From Treponema sp. (lineage in GTDB: Bacteria > Spirochaetota > Spirochaetia > Treponematales > Breznakiellaceae), in NCBI GenBank assembly GCA_031268125.1, contig JAIRXT010000110.1, positions 1 through 35,827 on the forward strand: 35,827 bases of DNA. The letters run 5' to 3'. The notes under the pieces are model-generated. The model saw only the letters and a list, made by a program, of their open reading frames with translations. It ran no database searches and was not told where the DNA came from. Made by a program: the position numbers and the translations under genes. This document shows positions 18,475 to 28,871 of this stretch, piece after piece (position 1 is the first letter of the stretch; each line of letters opens with the position of its first letter).

Positions 18475-18704
18475 CAGGGAACGCTGCGGCGGGACCGGCC
18501 CCGCCAAGGGCTAAACTTGACCCACAACCCGGACCGGGTACACGATACGGGTCAAATTTAGAGCCAGGGAGGAGGCTTCCCCCTCAAAACCGGATGCCCA
18601 GGGCCTGGAGCGAAACTTACGATCAAAAAGGAGATAATTTCGAACTTTCCGGGGATTTTGTGTTATACTGGAGATATTCAAATGAACCAAGCCGGGGGCC
18701 AGCT

Positions 18705-21700
18705 ATGAAAAGTTTCCACATTTGCCTGTCAAAATTTGAACGGAAGGGAGCGGAGGGACGGAAGGGTCCCGGAACGGGGAGTTGGGCGGCGTCGCGGAAG
18801 GCGGTGATGGAGTTTCACATCCGCCGGGAGCTGCGGGACGAATACGCCCTGGAGGGCCGGCTTTTTTCCCTGACGGGAAATGTGGTCTTGATTGACCTGC
18901 GGGAAGTCCGGGAACTGGCGGCCAAGTTTAACGCCAGGCTGCCCCCCGGGGTTAAACCGGTGCGGGCGGGGCAGCTCCACGCTATGGGGCTTATCGACGA
19001 GATTCTGCACTACATGACGGCCCTGTACCGGGAACAGGTACAGCCCGGCCTGTTTGATACGGCCCTGGAACAGTTAAACGAAAAGCTGGGCCGCGGGAAA
19101 GTCGAGGGGCTGCTCCACGCTTTTGGCGGGCAATTCCCCCCCCAGGCGGTCTATGCGGGGAAGGCTACGGTAGATTCCTGGCTTAAAGGCAGCGAGGGGG
19201 GCGAAAGCCGCCGGGCCCTTTCCCTGGAAGAGATTCTGCTGCTGGCCCTGGCGAATCTGAACCCCGCCTTTAAGCCCTTTACCTTTCTTTTTGACGATGG
19301 CGATCTGGGGCGTTCCACGGTGTACCCCGAGGTAATCGATGCGCTAAAAACCCATCTGACTTTGCTGCCCGCCTTTGGGCCCGAGGGGATGAATCTGTGG
19401 GACCTGCTGCGGGCCCCCGCCCTGGCAAATCCCGATTCCCTTTCGGGCCAGCTTGAGTACATGCGGAGCCGCTGGGGGCTGATGCTGGGGCAATTTATGG
19501 CCCGGCTTCTGACCACCCTGGACGTGATACGGGAAGAAGAAAAGCCCTTTTTTGGGGGGCCCGGCCCTACCCAGGTGTTAAGTTACGGGGGGCTGGATGA
19601 GTACGAAAAATTCAGTCCCGATCAAGAGTGGATGCCCCAGACGGTACTGATGGCCAAGAGTACCCTGGTGTGGCTTTACCAGCTTTCCCGGAGCTACGGC
19701 CGGGAGATTACCCGGCTGGACCAGATTCCCGATGAGGAACTGGATGAACTGGCCCGCCGGGGTTTTACGGGGCTCTGGCTTATTGGTTTGTGGGAGCGGA
19801 GCAGTGCCAGCCGGACGATCAAGCAGTGGACCGGCAACAGCGAGGCGGCGGCCAGCGCCTACAGTCTGTACGATTACGACATTGCCGGGGAACTGGGGGG
19901 CTGGGAGGCCCTGGCAAACCTGCGGGAACGCTGTTTCCGCAGGGGGATCCGCCTGGGTTCCGACATGGTGCCTAACCATACGGGCATAGACAGCCGCTGG
20001 GTTATTGAGCATCCGGACCGGTTCCTCCAGCTTTCCTACCCGCCCTTTCCCGGCTACACCTACAACTGCGGGAACCTGTCCGGCCGGGAAGATATTACGG
20101 TCCAGATTGAGGAGCACTACTTTAGCCGCAGCGACGCGGCGGTGGTGTTCAAGCGTACCGATAACCGCACGGGGAAGGCGCGCTATATCTACCACGGCAA
20201 CGATGGAACCTCCATGCCCTGGAACGATACGGCCCAGATCGACTTTTTGAACCCCGAGGCCCGGGAGGCGGTGATCCGCACGATTATCGGGGTCTGCCAG
20301 CAGTTTTCGATTGTCCGCTTTGACGCGGCCATGACTCTGGCAAAACGGCATATCCAGCGGCTCTGGTACCCCGAGCCGGGACACGGCGGCGATATTGCCA
20401 GCCGGGCGGAACACGCCGTTTCCAACGAGGAATTTAACCGCCGGATTCCCAACGAATTCTGGCGGGAGGTGGTGGACCGCTGCGCGGCGGAGGCTCCCCA
20501 TACCCTGCTGCTGGCGGAAGCCTTTTGGATGATGGAGGGCTACTTTGTGCGGACCCTGGGGATGCACCGGGTCTACAATTCCGCCTTTATGAACATGCTG
20601 AAAAACGAAGAAAACGGCAAATACCGGGCCACGATTAAGAACACCCTGGAGTTTGATCCGGAAATTCTTAAACGGTTTGTGAATTTTATGAATAACCCCG
20701 ATGAGGAAACCGCGGTGGCCCAGTTTGGCAAAGGAGACAAATACTTTGGAATCTGTACGCTGCTGGTAACCATGCCGGGGCTCCCGATGTTCGGCCACGG
20801 GCAAATTGAGGGCTTTGAGGAAAAGTACGGCATGGAGTACCGCCGGTCCTACCGGGATGAGCGGCCCGACAGCGGCCTGGTGGACCGGCACGAGCGGGAG
20901 ATCTTCCCCCTGATGAAGAAGCGGCATGTCTTTTCCGGCAGCGCCGCCTTCCGGATCTACGATTTTTACACGTCCCAGGGCCAGGTAAACGAAAATGTTT
21001 TTGCCTATTCCAACCGGGACTGGGATGACCGGGCCCTGGTGTTCTACAACAATTCCTATTACGAAAGTTCCGGCTGGATTCGGCAGAGTTCCCCGGCAAT
21101 TCCCCAGGATGACGGGAGTCTGCGCCAGGATACCCTGACGGAAGCCCTGTCGATTCACGGGGAGGACCGGTACTTTAGCCTGTTCCGTGAACAGCGTTCC
21201 GGCCTGTGGTACATCCGGTCTTCCAAGGAGCTGAGCGAGCGGGGACTTTTTGTGTCCCTGAAGGGCTACGAAGCCCAGGTCTTCCTGGATATTCACGAGC
21301 GGGAGGACAGCGGGGGGAGTCCCTGGGAGCGGCGCTGGTCCCGGCTGAACGACGAACTGAAGGGCCGGGGAACGCCGGACCCGGACGCGGCGGCGGCGGA
21401 CATCTTCCTGGACCCCCTGTACCGCTCCTTTGCCGAACTGCTTGCCCCCCGGCGGGTCCAGGCACTGGAGGCCGCTTTAAATTCCGGGGCTTCCATTGCC
21501 GCCCTGCCGGAAGAATGGACGGGCCCGGTTCAGGATTTTGCCGGAGCCGCCCTTGCGTATCTGGACGGCGCCGGGGGCAATTACGAGCCCTTTGTTCTTC
21601 CCGGCAAGGCAGCCGCGCCGGGGACCGCCGGAGAGACCGGGCAAGAGGCCGCCAAAGCCTGGTTCTCCGGCTTCCTGCTGCGGCTGGGCGGCCTTAAAGA

Positions 21701-22421
21701 CGCGGCGGAGGCATCGGCAGCCCCGGAGGGCGGAACGGGGACCGTCGTGGTGGTTCCCGCGGCCTTACCGGCAGGAACGGCGGCCTACATTCTGGGTTAC
21801 GGGGCACTGGCCCTGCTGCGGAGCATTTTTGAACCGTCCGGGGAAACCGCGGCGGCCCTGCTTAGGCATTGGCAGTTGGACCGGAAACTCCGGGAGTGCC
21901 TGCAGGACCTGGGCCTTAACGGCGATGAAGTCCGGCGGGTGGTGGAGATTATGACGGCAGTCCTGCGCCGGACCGGCGGCCTGACCGGCGCCGCAAAGGG
22001 CACAGGAAGTCCGGCGGGAGGGGATTCCTCCGGCGGCCCGGCCAAAGCGGGAAAAACCAAACCCGGCAAAGCGGGAACCCGGAAGTCCGGGGGTACAGGG
22101 ATAGCGGCGGACGCTGTGGAACCCTGGGCCGCCGCCCTGCTTGCCGCCAACTATGATGCGGAAGATTTCCGCCGGCTCCTGGGGGTAAACCGTTTTAACG
22201 ACGCCACCTGGTTCAACAAAGAGGCATTTGAGGAAACCCTGCGGTATTCGTCCCTGTTCCTGCTTGCAGAAGATGCGGCCGCCCTTGGAACGGCATCCGC
22301 CGCGGACCGTGCCGCCTTCATCACCGCCCTTAACCGGGCCATGCTAAAGGCGGAACAAGCCTCCGGGTACAGGCTGGACAAACTAATCCAAATACTTTCA
22401 GGGGATTCATCCCAAGCGTAG
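18705..22421 (+). CDS. GH13 alpha-amylase-like glycosidase with long C-terminal region
   Basis: GSDMVPNHTGID, IVRFDAAMTLAKRHIQ, LLLAEAFWMMEG, MNNPDEE; ORF is open from 18423 but 18705 (MKSFHICLSKFE) is the likelier start. Confidence 0.85.
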   Translation: MKSFHICLSKFERKGAEGRKGPGTGSWAASRKAVMEFHIRRELRDEYALEGRLFSLTGNVVLIDLREVRELAAKFNARLPPGVKPVRAGQLHAMGLIDEILHYMTALYREQVQPGLFDTALEQLNEKLGRGKVEGLLHAFGGQFPPQAVYAGKATVDSWLKGSEGGESRRALSLEEILLLALANLNPAFKPFTFLFDDGDLGRSTVYPEVIDALKTHLTLLPAFGPEGMNLWDLLRAPALANPDSLSGQLEYMRSRWGLMLGQFMARLLTTLDVIREEEKPFFGGPGPTQVLSYGGLDEYEKFSPDQEWMPQTVLMAKSTLVWLYQLSRSYGREITRLDQIPDEELDELARRGFTGLWLIGLWERSSASRTIKQWTGNSEAAASAYSLYDYDIAGELGGWEALANLRERCFRRGIRLGSDMVPNHTGIDSRWVIEHPDRFLQLSYPPFPGYTYNCGNLSGREDITVQIEEHYFSRSDAAVVFKRTDNRTGKARYIYHGNDGTSMPWNDTAQIDFLNPEAREAVIRTIIGVCQQFSIVRFDAAMTLAKRHIQRLWYPEPGHGGDIASRAEHAVSNEEFNRRIPNEFWREVVDRCAAEAPHTLLLAEAFWMMEGYFVRTLGMHRVYNSAFMNMLKNEENGKYRATIKNTLEFDPEILKRFVNFMNNPDEETAVAQFGKGDKYFGICTLLVTMPGLPMFGHGQIEGFEEKYGMEYRRSYRDERPDSGLVDRHEREIFPLMKKRHVFSGSAAFRIYDFYTSQGQVNENVFAYSNRDWDDRALVFYNNSYYESSGWIRQSSPAIPQDDGSLRQDTLTEALSIHGEDRYFSLFREQRSGLWYIRSSKELSERGLFVSLKGYEAQVFLDIHEREDSGGSPWERRWSRLNDELKGRGTPDPDAAAADIFLDPLYRSFAELLAPRRVQALEAALNSGASIAALPEEWTGPVQDFAGAALAYLDGAGGNYEPFVLPGKAAAPGTAGETGQEAAKAWFSGFLLRLGGLKDAAEASAAPEGGTGTVVVVPAALPAGTAAYILGYGALALLRSIFEPSGETAAALLRHWQLDRKLRECLQDLGLNGDEVRRVVEIMTAVLRRTGGLTGAAKGTGSPAGGDSSGGPAKAGKTKPGKAGTRKSGGTGIAADAVEPWAAALLAANYDAEDFRRLLGVNRFNDATWFNKEAFEETLRYSSLFLLAEDAAALGTASAADRAAFITALNRAMLKAEQASGYRLDKLIQILSGDSSQA

Positions 22422-22468
22422 TGTTGACAGAGAACGGCGCAATGTTTACGTTTGTATAGGGGGAGCAG

Positions 22469-22714
22469 GTGAATTTAAGCAATTTTGAAGACAAACCGAT
22501 TATCGGAACAAAACGTTTAGAACCATTCCAGCGGATGTGTTCAATGGCCGGGGCGTTTGCCATCTACGAGGCAAAACAGGCCGGGCTTCCCATCACCTCG
22601 GCCAAAGACGGCAAAATAGTAAAAGAATACCCCGACGGCAAAGTAGAGATTCTCGGCGATGCTCCTCCCTGGGTTCCTGTAAAAAAACGGGTCTATAAAC
22701 TTCCCAAGGTCTGA
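22469..22714 (+). CDS. Small protein, putative antitoxin of zeta-like module
   Basis: 81 aa, GTG start with GGGGGAG upstream, stop 2 nt before the start of the next ORF. Confidence 0.65.
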   Translation: MNLSNFEDKPIIGTKRLEPFQRMCSMAGAFAIYEAKQAGLPITSAKDGKIVKEYPDGKVEILGDAPPWVPVKKRVYKLPKV

Positions 22715-22716
22715 AC

Positions 22717-23472
22717 GTGGCGGGGGGAAGGGTCAGGCGCCTGCGTATTTTTGCAGGTCCGAACGGCTCAGGCAAAACTTCTTTGTTTAACTACCTCCTC
22801 AAAATTCATGCTTTTAACGCGTATTACCATATCAACCCGGATCAGATCGCTCTTGATATGGCAGTTGGTTTTAATACCTGTAATTGGCCCATAGTTTTTT
22901 CTGCCGAAGAGCTCTTGGAATATTTGGATACTTCATCTTTTCAAAAAATTGTCTCTTTCCGTTTGGCAGAGACGATACAAATTGAACATGGAATCCTTTC
23001 CCTCAAATCTGCTGTTTTGGAAGAATTCAGCTATCTTTATGCGGCTTTGGGCGATTTTCTAAGGCAAAAAATGCTTGATTCGGTTTCTTCTTTTTCGTTT
23101 GAGACGGTTTTTTCTCATCCGTCCAAAATTGATGAATTGAAAAACGCAAAGGAAAAAGGATTTATCACTTATCTTTATGTTATAGCCACCGATGATCCCG
23201 GTATCAACCTGGAACGGGTTAAAAACCGGGTTGAACGCGGGGGCCATGATGTCCCGGAAAAAAAGATCATAGAAAGATACTACCGGACAATGGAAAATCT
23301 TTCCGCAGCGTTTTCGCTTGCCCACCGTGTATATTTTTTCGATAATTCATCATCAAAAGAGGCTGAAGCATATCAATATTTTGCTGAAAAACGGGATGAC
23401 CGGCTGTACATTACCGGCAATTCAGCGCCCGCCTGGTTTGAAAAAAATATACTTTCAAAGATCGAAATATAA
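22717..23472 (+). CDS. Zeta-toxin-like P-loop ATPase/kinase (COG4185-like)
   Basis: RIFAGPNGSGKTS Walker A, HINPD, SFSFETVFSHPSKIDEL, VKNRVERGGHDVPEKKIIERYYRTMENL. Confidence 0.85.
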   Translation: MAGGRVRRLRIFAGPNGSGKTSLFNYLLKIHAFNAYYHINPDQIALDMAVGFNTCNWPIVFSAEELLEYLDTSSFQKIVSFRLAETIQIEHGILSLKSAVLEEFSYLYAALGDFLRQKMLDSVSSFSFETVFSHPSKIDELKNAKEKGFITYLYVIATDDPGINLERVKNRVERGGHDVPEKKIIERYYRTMENLSAAFSLAHRVYFFDNSSSKEAEAYQYFAEKRDDRLYITGNSAPAWFEKNILSKIEI

Positions 23473-23523
23473 ATTCGGCGCAGGGGGTATGATCGGCTTA
23501 ATTCCTTGAGGTACTATCGGGTT

Positions 23524-25293
23524 ATGGGTAATACTGCTGCTTCCGAACAAGCTGACGAAAAAAATCCGCCCCTTCCCGGCGGTTATCTTGAACTGTGCCT
23601 GGGAAAGAGGACGGCGGTTCCCCCAAACTTGGCAAGATCCCGCCGCTCTTCCGAATCTTCTCTTGAAATTATCAGGGTTATTGAAAAAGCCAGGGAGGAT
23701 TCCCATATCCGGGGCTTGGCGCTTAACCTTTCCGGCTTTTCCGCCGGCCGTTCCTGCCTGTGGGAACTGAGGACCAGCCTGGAATCCTTCAAGGCCCCGG
23801 TCCCTCCGGCTTCCGCGGGTAAAAAAATTGTCGCCTACCTAAGCCAGGGGGATCTGGACCTGTACTGCCTTGTCTCCGTGGCGGATAAAATTGTCCTTGA
23901 CCCCGCCGGGTCTTTAAGCCTGCTGGGCTGCCTCTACGGGCGGGGGTTTGTCCGGGGGGCGCTGGAAAAAATCGGCCTTGGGGTGCGGGAACTCCGCTAT
24001 TTAAAGTACAAGTCCGCCCAGGAAACTTTTACCCGTGAAGATCTTTCGGATGCGGACAGGGAACAGTACGGCGCCTATCTGGACGATACCTTTGCCCTGA
24101 CCAAAACCCTGCTGATGAAGTCCCGTTCCTGGAGCGAAGAAGATTTTAACCGTATCTTAAACGACGAGTACCTCTACTCCGCGTTCCGGGCGCGGGAACA
24201 GGGACTGGTAGATTACCTGGGCCGGGGCCCCGAACTGCGGGAGGCGGTACAAAACCTGGAAGGGGGTCAGCCAAAAAACTGGTTCCGCTGGGGGGATCCC
24301 CAGTTCAGCCTGTTGGAGGCCGGACGCCGGGGAAACGATGCCCTGCCCCGGCCCTACCACGTAAAAGATGGCGGTATTCTTCGAAAAGTTTTTGGTAAAA
24401 AAACCGAAATCGCGCTGGTCCACGCGCAAGGCCAGACGGACCTGGAACGGGGTATGGCGGCCAGAAGCCTTGCGGCGCTGATTCGGGAGATTCCGCGGCG
24501 AAAAGCCGTCAAGGCCCTGGTGTTGCGGATAGAATCCCCCGGCGGCAGTGCGGAGGCGGCGGACTATATAGCCCAGGCCATCAACGAAGTAAAAGAAAAA
24601 ATCCCCGTGGTGGTCTCTATGGGTTCCGTGGCCGCATCCGGCGGGTACTGGGCCGCCATGAACGCCAGTTACATCGTAGCATCCCCCTACACCCTTACCG
24701 GGTCCATCGGGGTCATCGCCGCCTGGTTCTTCGACAAGGGCCTGTACGGCAAACTGGGGCTTGGGGTGGACCTGCTGAGCCGGGGGGCCCATGCGGATCT
24801 TCCGGCTGGGGTTTTAATTCCCCGCCGGGATCTGAGCGGGGAGGAGGAGGAGCAGTTCCGCCGCCTTATCCTGGATCTCTACACCGATTTTGTGAACCGG
24901 GTTGCCAAGGGACGGAACATGAGCGTCCCGGCGGTAGAAGCCGCCGCCCAGGGCCGGGTCTATTCCGGGCTGCGGGCCAAGGACATGGGGCTGGTGGACC
25001 GGATTGGCGGTTTGGACGAAGCCCTGCGGGCAGCCCGGGAACTTGCCGGAATTCCCCAGGGTAGGCGGGTGCGCTACACCGAACATCCCAAACCCCGGTT
25101 CATCGACCGCATTGCCGCCCGTTTCGGCCTTCCTGCGCCGCCCGTCACCGCTTTTCCCGGCCTCTTTTGGCTATATTCCCTCCCGTACCCGGAATCTGCC
25201 GGGATGCTGGAGGATATCCGGTACCGCCTCTCCCGGAACGGAGAGGCCCTGCCCATCCTGCCCCTGTTTCCCGGCGGAGTAAAGGAAAGATGA
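23524..25293 (+). CDS. sppA: Signal peptide peptidase SppA (S49)
   Basis: LVLRIESPGGSAEAADYIAQAI, VVSMGSVAASGGYWAAMNASYIVASPYTLTGSIGVIA; start MGNTAAS preferred. Confidence 0.92.
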   Translation: MGNTAASEQADEKNPPLPGGYLELCLGKRTAVPPNLARSRRSSESSLEIIRVIEKAREDSHIRGLALNLSGFSAGRSCLWELRTSLESFKAPVPPASAGKKIVAYLSQGDLDLYCLVSVADKIVLDPAGSLSLLGCLYGRGFVRGALEKIGLGVRELRYLKYKSAQETFTREDLSDADREQYGAYLDDTFALTKTLLMKSRSWSEEDFNRILNDEYLYSAFRAREQGLVDYLGRGPELREAVQNLEGGQPKNWFRWGDPQFSLLEAGRRGNDALPRPYHVKDGGILRKVFGKKTEIALVHAQGQTDLERGMAARSLAALIREIPRRKAVKALVLRIESPGGSAEAADYIAQAINEVKEKIPVVVSMGSVAASGGYWAAMNASYIVASPYTLTGSIGVIAAWFFDKGLYGKLGLGVDLLSRGAHADLPAGVLIPRRDLSGEEEEQFRRLILDLYTDFVNRVAKGRNMSVPAVEAAAQGRVYSGLRAKDMGLVDRIGGLDEALRAARELAGIPQGRRVRYTEHPKPRFIDRIAARFGLPAPPVTAFPGLFWLYSLPYPESAGMLEDIRYRLSRNGEALPILPLFPGGVKER

Positions 25294-26556
25294 ATGGACG
25301 CCGTCAGCGGAATACCGGGCAACATCCCGGCGCCAAAAACCACATCAAAGGCGGAGACCGGGGATATTTGCGAAACCCTGGTTTCGCTTGGTTACGAGGC
25401 ACGGCTTTGGAGCTTTAGCGCCATCGACCGCTACCTGGACAGGGATTCCCTCCCCTTTGTCCTGGTATACACCGATGCTTCCCTTACCGAATTAGCCCGC
25501 CTGTTTGAGAATCTCCGGTTCCCCGGGGCAGCGCTGGCGGACGCAGCGGTAGAGTCCTGCGGCAGGGACTATCTGTTCCGCTGTCCTGATAGTGGAAGGC
25601 CGGAACAACCCGTTTATGAACTTCTCCGGTTTTCCCAGGATTGGAAAACCCGGCGCTTTTATGACCCCTGTGGATTCTACCCCCTGCTCCGCCAGTTCCG
25701 GCAGGGCAGGGACGCAGAGCGGAAAACCCCGCCGGAGGCCGGAAACGGGGCCCCGGACCAGGAAGTCCCGCCCTGGTGGAAAGGCGTTGGCCGGGCGGAA
25801 CATTGGCTGCGGGCCGCTGCGGAAGGGGCACTGATCCTGGCCCGTTACGGGCCGGAACCACGGCAGCAGGACATTACAGAAATTGCTGAGGTGATTAGAG
25901 AACTACCCGGTACAGGCTCCGCGGGACCGGAGGAGCAGCGGTTGCTGCTGACGGCGCTGCTGGATTCCTCCCACCCGGAAAACGGGTTTGAATTCCTCAA
26001 AGCTGCGGGTTTTGTGGAAAAATACTGGCCGGAACTCGCCGCGCTTGACGATGTGGATCACGCCAAGGAATTTCACCCGGAAGGCAACGTCTGGAAACAC
26101 ACCCTGGAAACCTTCCGGTACCGCAAGGGCGGACACGCGGGCCATGATCCCTGCCTTTCCCTAGCCCTGCTTCTCCACGATTCCGGCAAACCCCTCTCCG
26201 AGTCTTCCGGAGGCCACCGTTTCCAGGCCCACGCCGAATTGGGCGCCCAGGTAGCCCGCCGTTTCCTGGGCCGCCTGGGTTTTAGAGCGGAACTCATCAA
26301 CAACGTGGCATGGCTCGTCAAAAACCACATGCTCCCCGCCGCCATGCCCCGGCTTCCCCTCATCCGCACCCAGGAGATCATGGAGGCTCCCCTGTTTCCT
26401 GCCTTAATGGAATTGTACCGTTGCGATGAATCTTCATCATTCAAAGGACTCGACGGATATTACGAAAGCAGCGCCGCCTACCGGCAGTATCTAAAACACC
26501 GCCGGAACCCCTACCGCAGCGCAGACGGGAAGAAAACCAGGGGAAACACGCGGTAG
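25294..26556 (+). CDS. HD-domain protein, CCA/polyA-nucleotidyltransferase-like with degenerate head
   Basis: HPEGNVWKHTLETFRY...LALLLHDSGKPL HD motif; ATG directly follows the sppA TGA. Confidence 0.75.
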   Translation: MDAVSGIPGNIPAPKTTSKAETGDICETLVSLGYEARLWSFSAIDRYLDRDSLPFVLVYTDASLTELARLFENLRFPGAALADAAVESCGRDYLFRCPDSGRPEQPVYELLRFSQDWKTRRFYDPCGFYPLLRQFRQGRDAERKTPPEAGNGAPDQEVPPWWKGVGRAEHWLRAAAEGALILARYGPEPRQQDITEIAEVIRELPGTGSAGPEEQRLLLTALLDSSHPENGFEFLKAAGFVEKYWPELAALDDVDHAKEFHPEGNVWKHTLETFRYRKGGHAGHDPCLSLALLLHDSGKPLSESSGGHRFQAHAELGAQVARRFLGRLGFRAELINNVAWLVKNHMLPAAMPRLPLIRTQEIMEAPLFPALMELYRCDESSSFKGLDGYYESSAAYRQYLKHRRNPYRSADGKKTRGNTR

Positions 26557-26565
26557 CGGCGGCTT

Positions 26566-28743
26566 TTACTCAACCTTGAACCGGCTTACCTCTTTGACCA
26601 GCACATCAATGTTTTCTTTGTTGGTACTGCTAATCTCGTTCACCCGCGTTACCGCAACATTGATCTGATCCGCACCGGTAGCCATTTCATTCATGCCGTT
26701 GGTAATCTCCTGGGTCGCCATTTCAAGGTTTTTGCCCTCGGTGATCACCTCTTTGCTGCCTTCAAGCATCTCGTCGGAACCGCCTTTTACCATCTGGGTA
26801 ATGTCGTTAAGCTGCCCAATCACTTCCAGAATCTGCTGGCTCCCCACGCTCTGTTCTTCCATTGCGTTTCGGATGTTTTCAGTCTGCTCGGAAACCGTTT
26901 TGACACCGCTGTCGATGGCCTCAAATTTGTTCAGTACGTTATCCGTAGATTTGGTGATCTTGTCGATGGAATCTTTTATCTTCTTGAGCACCGTACTGAT
27001 GGTCTTGGACTGCTCCCCGCTGGATTCCGCCAGCTTGCGGATCTCATCGGCCACCACGGCAAAGCCTTTCCCCGCCTCCCCGGCATGGGCAGCTTCAATG
27101 GCGGCGTTCATCGAAAGCAGGTTGGTCTGGCTGGCAATATTCTCCATCACCGCGTTGATCTCCAGCAGCCCTTCGGACTCCCGGGCAATCTCCTGAATGT
27201 CTGTCGCCACTTCCTGGAGCCCCGTGCGGCCCACTTCCGAAGATTCAAGCAGGTCTTTTACGCTTTCGGTGTTCTTGTTCAGGGTCGTTGTTACGGACTG
27301 AATATTGGCGATCATCTCCTCAATGGCGCTGGAAGATTTGGATACGCTGGAGCTTTGTTTTTCCACATTGCCGTTCAGCTTGTCGATGTTAACGGTAATC
27401 TGCTCCATTGTGGCATTGGTTTCGGTAACGCTGGCGCTCTGGTTAAGCACCCGGCCTTTAATACTCTGAATATTGCTGGTAATCTCGTTGATCGCCGCGG
27501 CGGTCTCCGTCATATTGCTGGCCAGTTCATTCCCAATATCGAAAAGAGCCACCGCCTGTTGTTTTATGGTAATCACCAGGATCTTGATTTTTTCCAGGGT
27601 CTGGTTGAAGTACCGGCCCAGATCCCCAATTTCATCCTGGGAATGAACATCAATGGTCTTGGTTAGATCCCCCTCTCCTTCGGAAATATCTTTAAGGGTA
27701 AGGGCTACGTTGACAATGGGTTTGGCAATGGTACCGGCGACAAAGAAAGTGATTACCCCTGCGATAATAATGGCAACAAAAACAATAATAACGGCAATCC
27801 GGGTAAGCTGGTTCACCGCCGCCATTACATCAGCTTCCGGGACAGAGGTAAGAATAGTCCAGGCATTTTTTACCCCTCCCACATAAAAGGGGTAACTTTC
27901 AAAAATACGCCCGCTGTTCCGCCCCGAATTCGGCCTGCCGGTTCTAAGGGTTTCCTGGGTATCGTTCACTGCCTGCTGGCCAAGAATGGAGACCGAATCG
28001 GTATCGCTTATCTTTTTCCCCACCATATTCGAATTGTAGTGGGCCGTGATAGTCCCATCGGTAGCGTACATAACGGCCCGTCCGGTTCCATAGGGCTGTA
28101 TCTGGGTAATGGTATCGGAAGACGGGGAGAGATCCACCATAATCCCCACCCTTCCTACGAGCCTGCCATTGGCAACAATAGGATAACAAAGCCGGACGGC
28201 AAAAATAGGCTTCCCGGCATAGGTTGACCAATAGGGGGCGCTTATCACCGGATCGAGGCTGTCTATATTAGCGGATACATCGTTGTACTGTTCATACTCC
28301 GACAGGGAGCGTTCTTCAAGAACTCCTGTTCTCCGGGAAAACCAAGGCATATACCTGCCTGTTGAATCGGTACCCGGATCACTGATAAAAGCCGCATCAT
28401 TGCCGTCAATCGCATTCGATTTCCAGATGGAAAACATCCCCATAAAGCTGGGATTGGATTCCATGATAGACAGTATAATATCATCATAGCGGTCCCGCCG
28501 CTGCCCGGCCGGAATTGCTTCAAAAGAATTCATTATATCTGCAAGCGTCTTTGCCACCGACAGGTAATTTTCATAGTGGTTCTGCATCACCACAGAGTAT
28601 CTGCCGGTCAATTCCTCCAAATTCGAAAAGGCGGCGCTGGTCTGAAGTGTCCGCGCCCGTATAAGCAAAACGACCGATACCCCTGCTACGGCAACCACCA
28701 GCAGGATAGAAGTGATTAAGGTTAGCCGTAATTTCAATCTCAT
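26566..28743 (-). CDS. Methyl-accepting chemotaxis protein (Cache, HAMP, MA)
   Basis: [45 protein letters not shown]; start [10 protein letters not shown]. Confidence 0.96.
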   Translation of the reverse strand: MRLKLRLTLITSILLVVAVAGVSVVLLIRARTLQTSAAFSNLEELTGRYSVVMQNHYENYLSVAKTLADIMNSFEAIPAGQRRDRYDDIILSIMESNPSFMGMFSIWKSNAIDGNDAAFISDPGTDSTGRYMPWFSRRTGVLEERSLSEYEQYNDVSANIDSLDPVISAPYWSTYAGKPIFAVRLCYPIVANGRLVGRVGIMVDLSPSSDTITQIQPYGTGRAVMYATDGTITAHYNSNMVGKKISDTDSVSILGQQAVNDTQETLRTGRPNSGRNSGRIFESYPFYVGGVKNAWTILTSVPEADVMAAVNQLTRIAVIIVFVAIIIAGVITFFVAGTIAKPIVNVALTLKDISEGEGDLTKTIDVHSQDEIGDLGRYFNQTLEKIKILVITIKQQAVALFDIGNELASNMTETAAAINEITSNIQSIKGRVLNQSASVTETNATMEQITVNIDKLNGNVEKQSSSVSKSSSAIEEMIANIQSVTTTLNKNTESVKDLLESSEVGRTGLQEVATDIQEIARESEGLLEINAVMENIASQTNLLSMNAAIEAAHAGEAGKGFAVVADEIRKLAESSGEQSKTISTVLKKIKDSIDKITKSTDNVLNKFEAIDSGVKTVSEQTENIRNAMEEQSVGSQQILEVIGQLNDITQMVKGGSDEMLEGSKEVITEGKNLEMATQEITNGMNEMATGADQINVAVTRVNEISSTNKENIDVLVKEVSRFKVE

Positions 28744-28751
28744 AAATACCC

Positions 28752-28782
28752 CCAAAAAAATCCAAAACTATTGTTTTGGATT
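28752..28782 (-). promoter_or_regulatory. Attenuator-like hairpin in MCP leader
   Basis: Minus strand AATCCAAAAC aata GTTTTGGATT followed by T run just before the GGGGG ribosome-binding region. Confidence 0.4.
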
Positions 28783-28871
28783 CATAAGTATAATCCAAAA
28801 AAATAATAAATACAATCAAATTATCGGTAAAAACAGCAACAAAACGCAAAAAAACGGCGGTTTTTCCTGTT

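Noticed and set aside
19578-21296. 572-aa minus-strand ORF opposite the GH13 gene
   Set aside because: Shadow ORF from high-GC codon bias; Pro/Gly/Val-rich, no domain signature, and the plus strand encodes a clear enzyme
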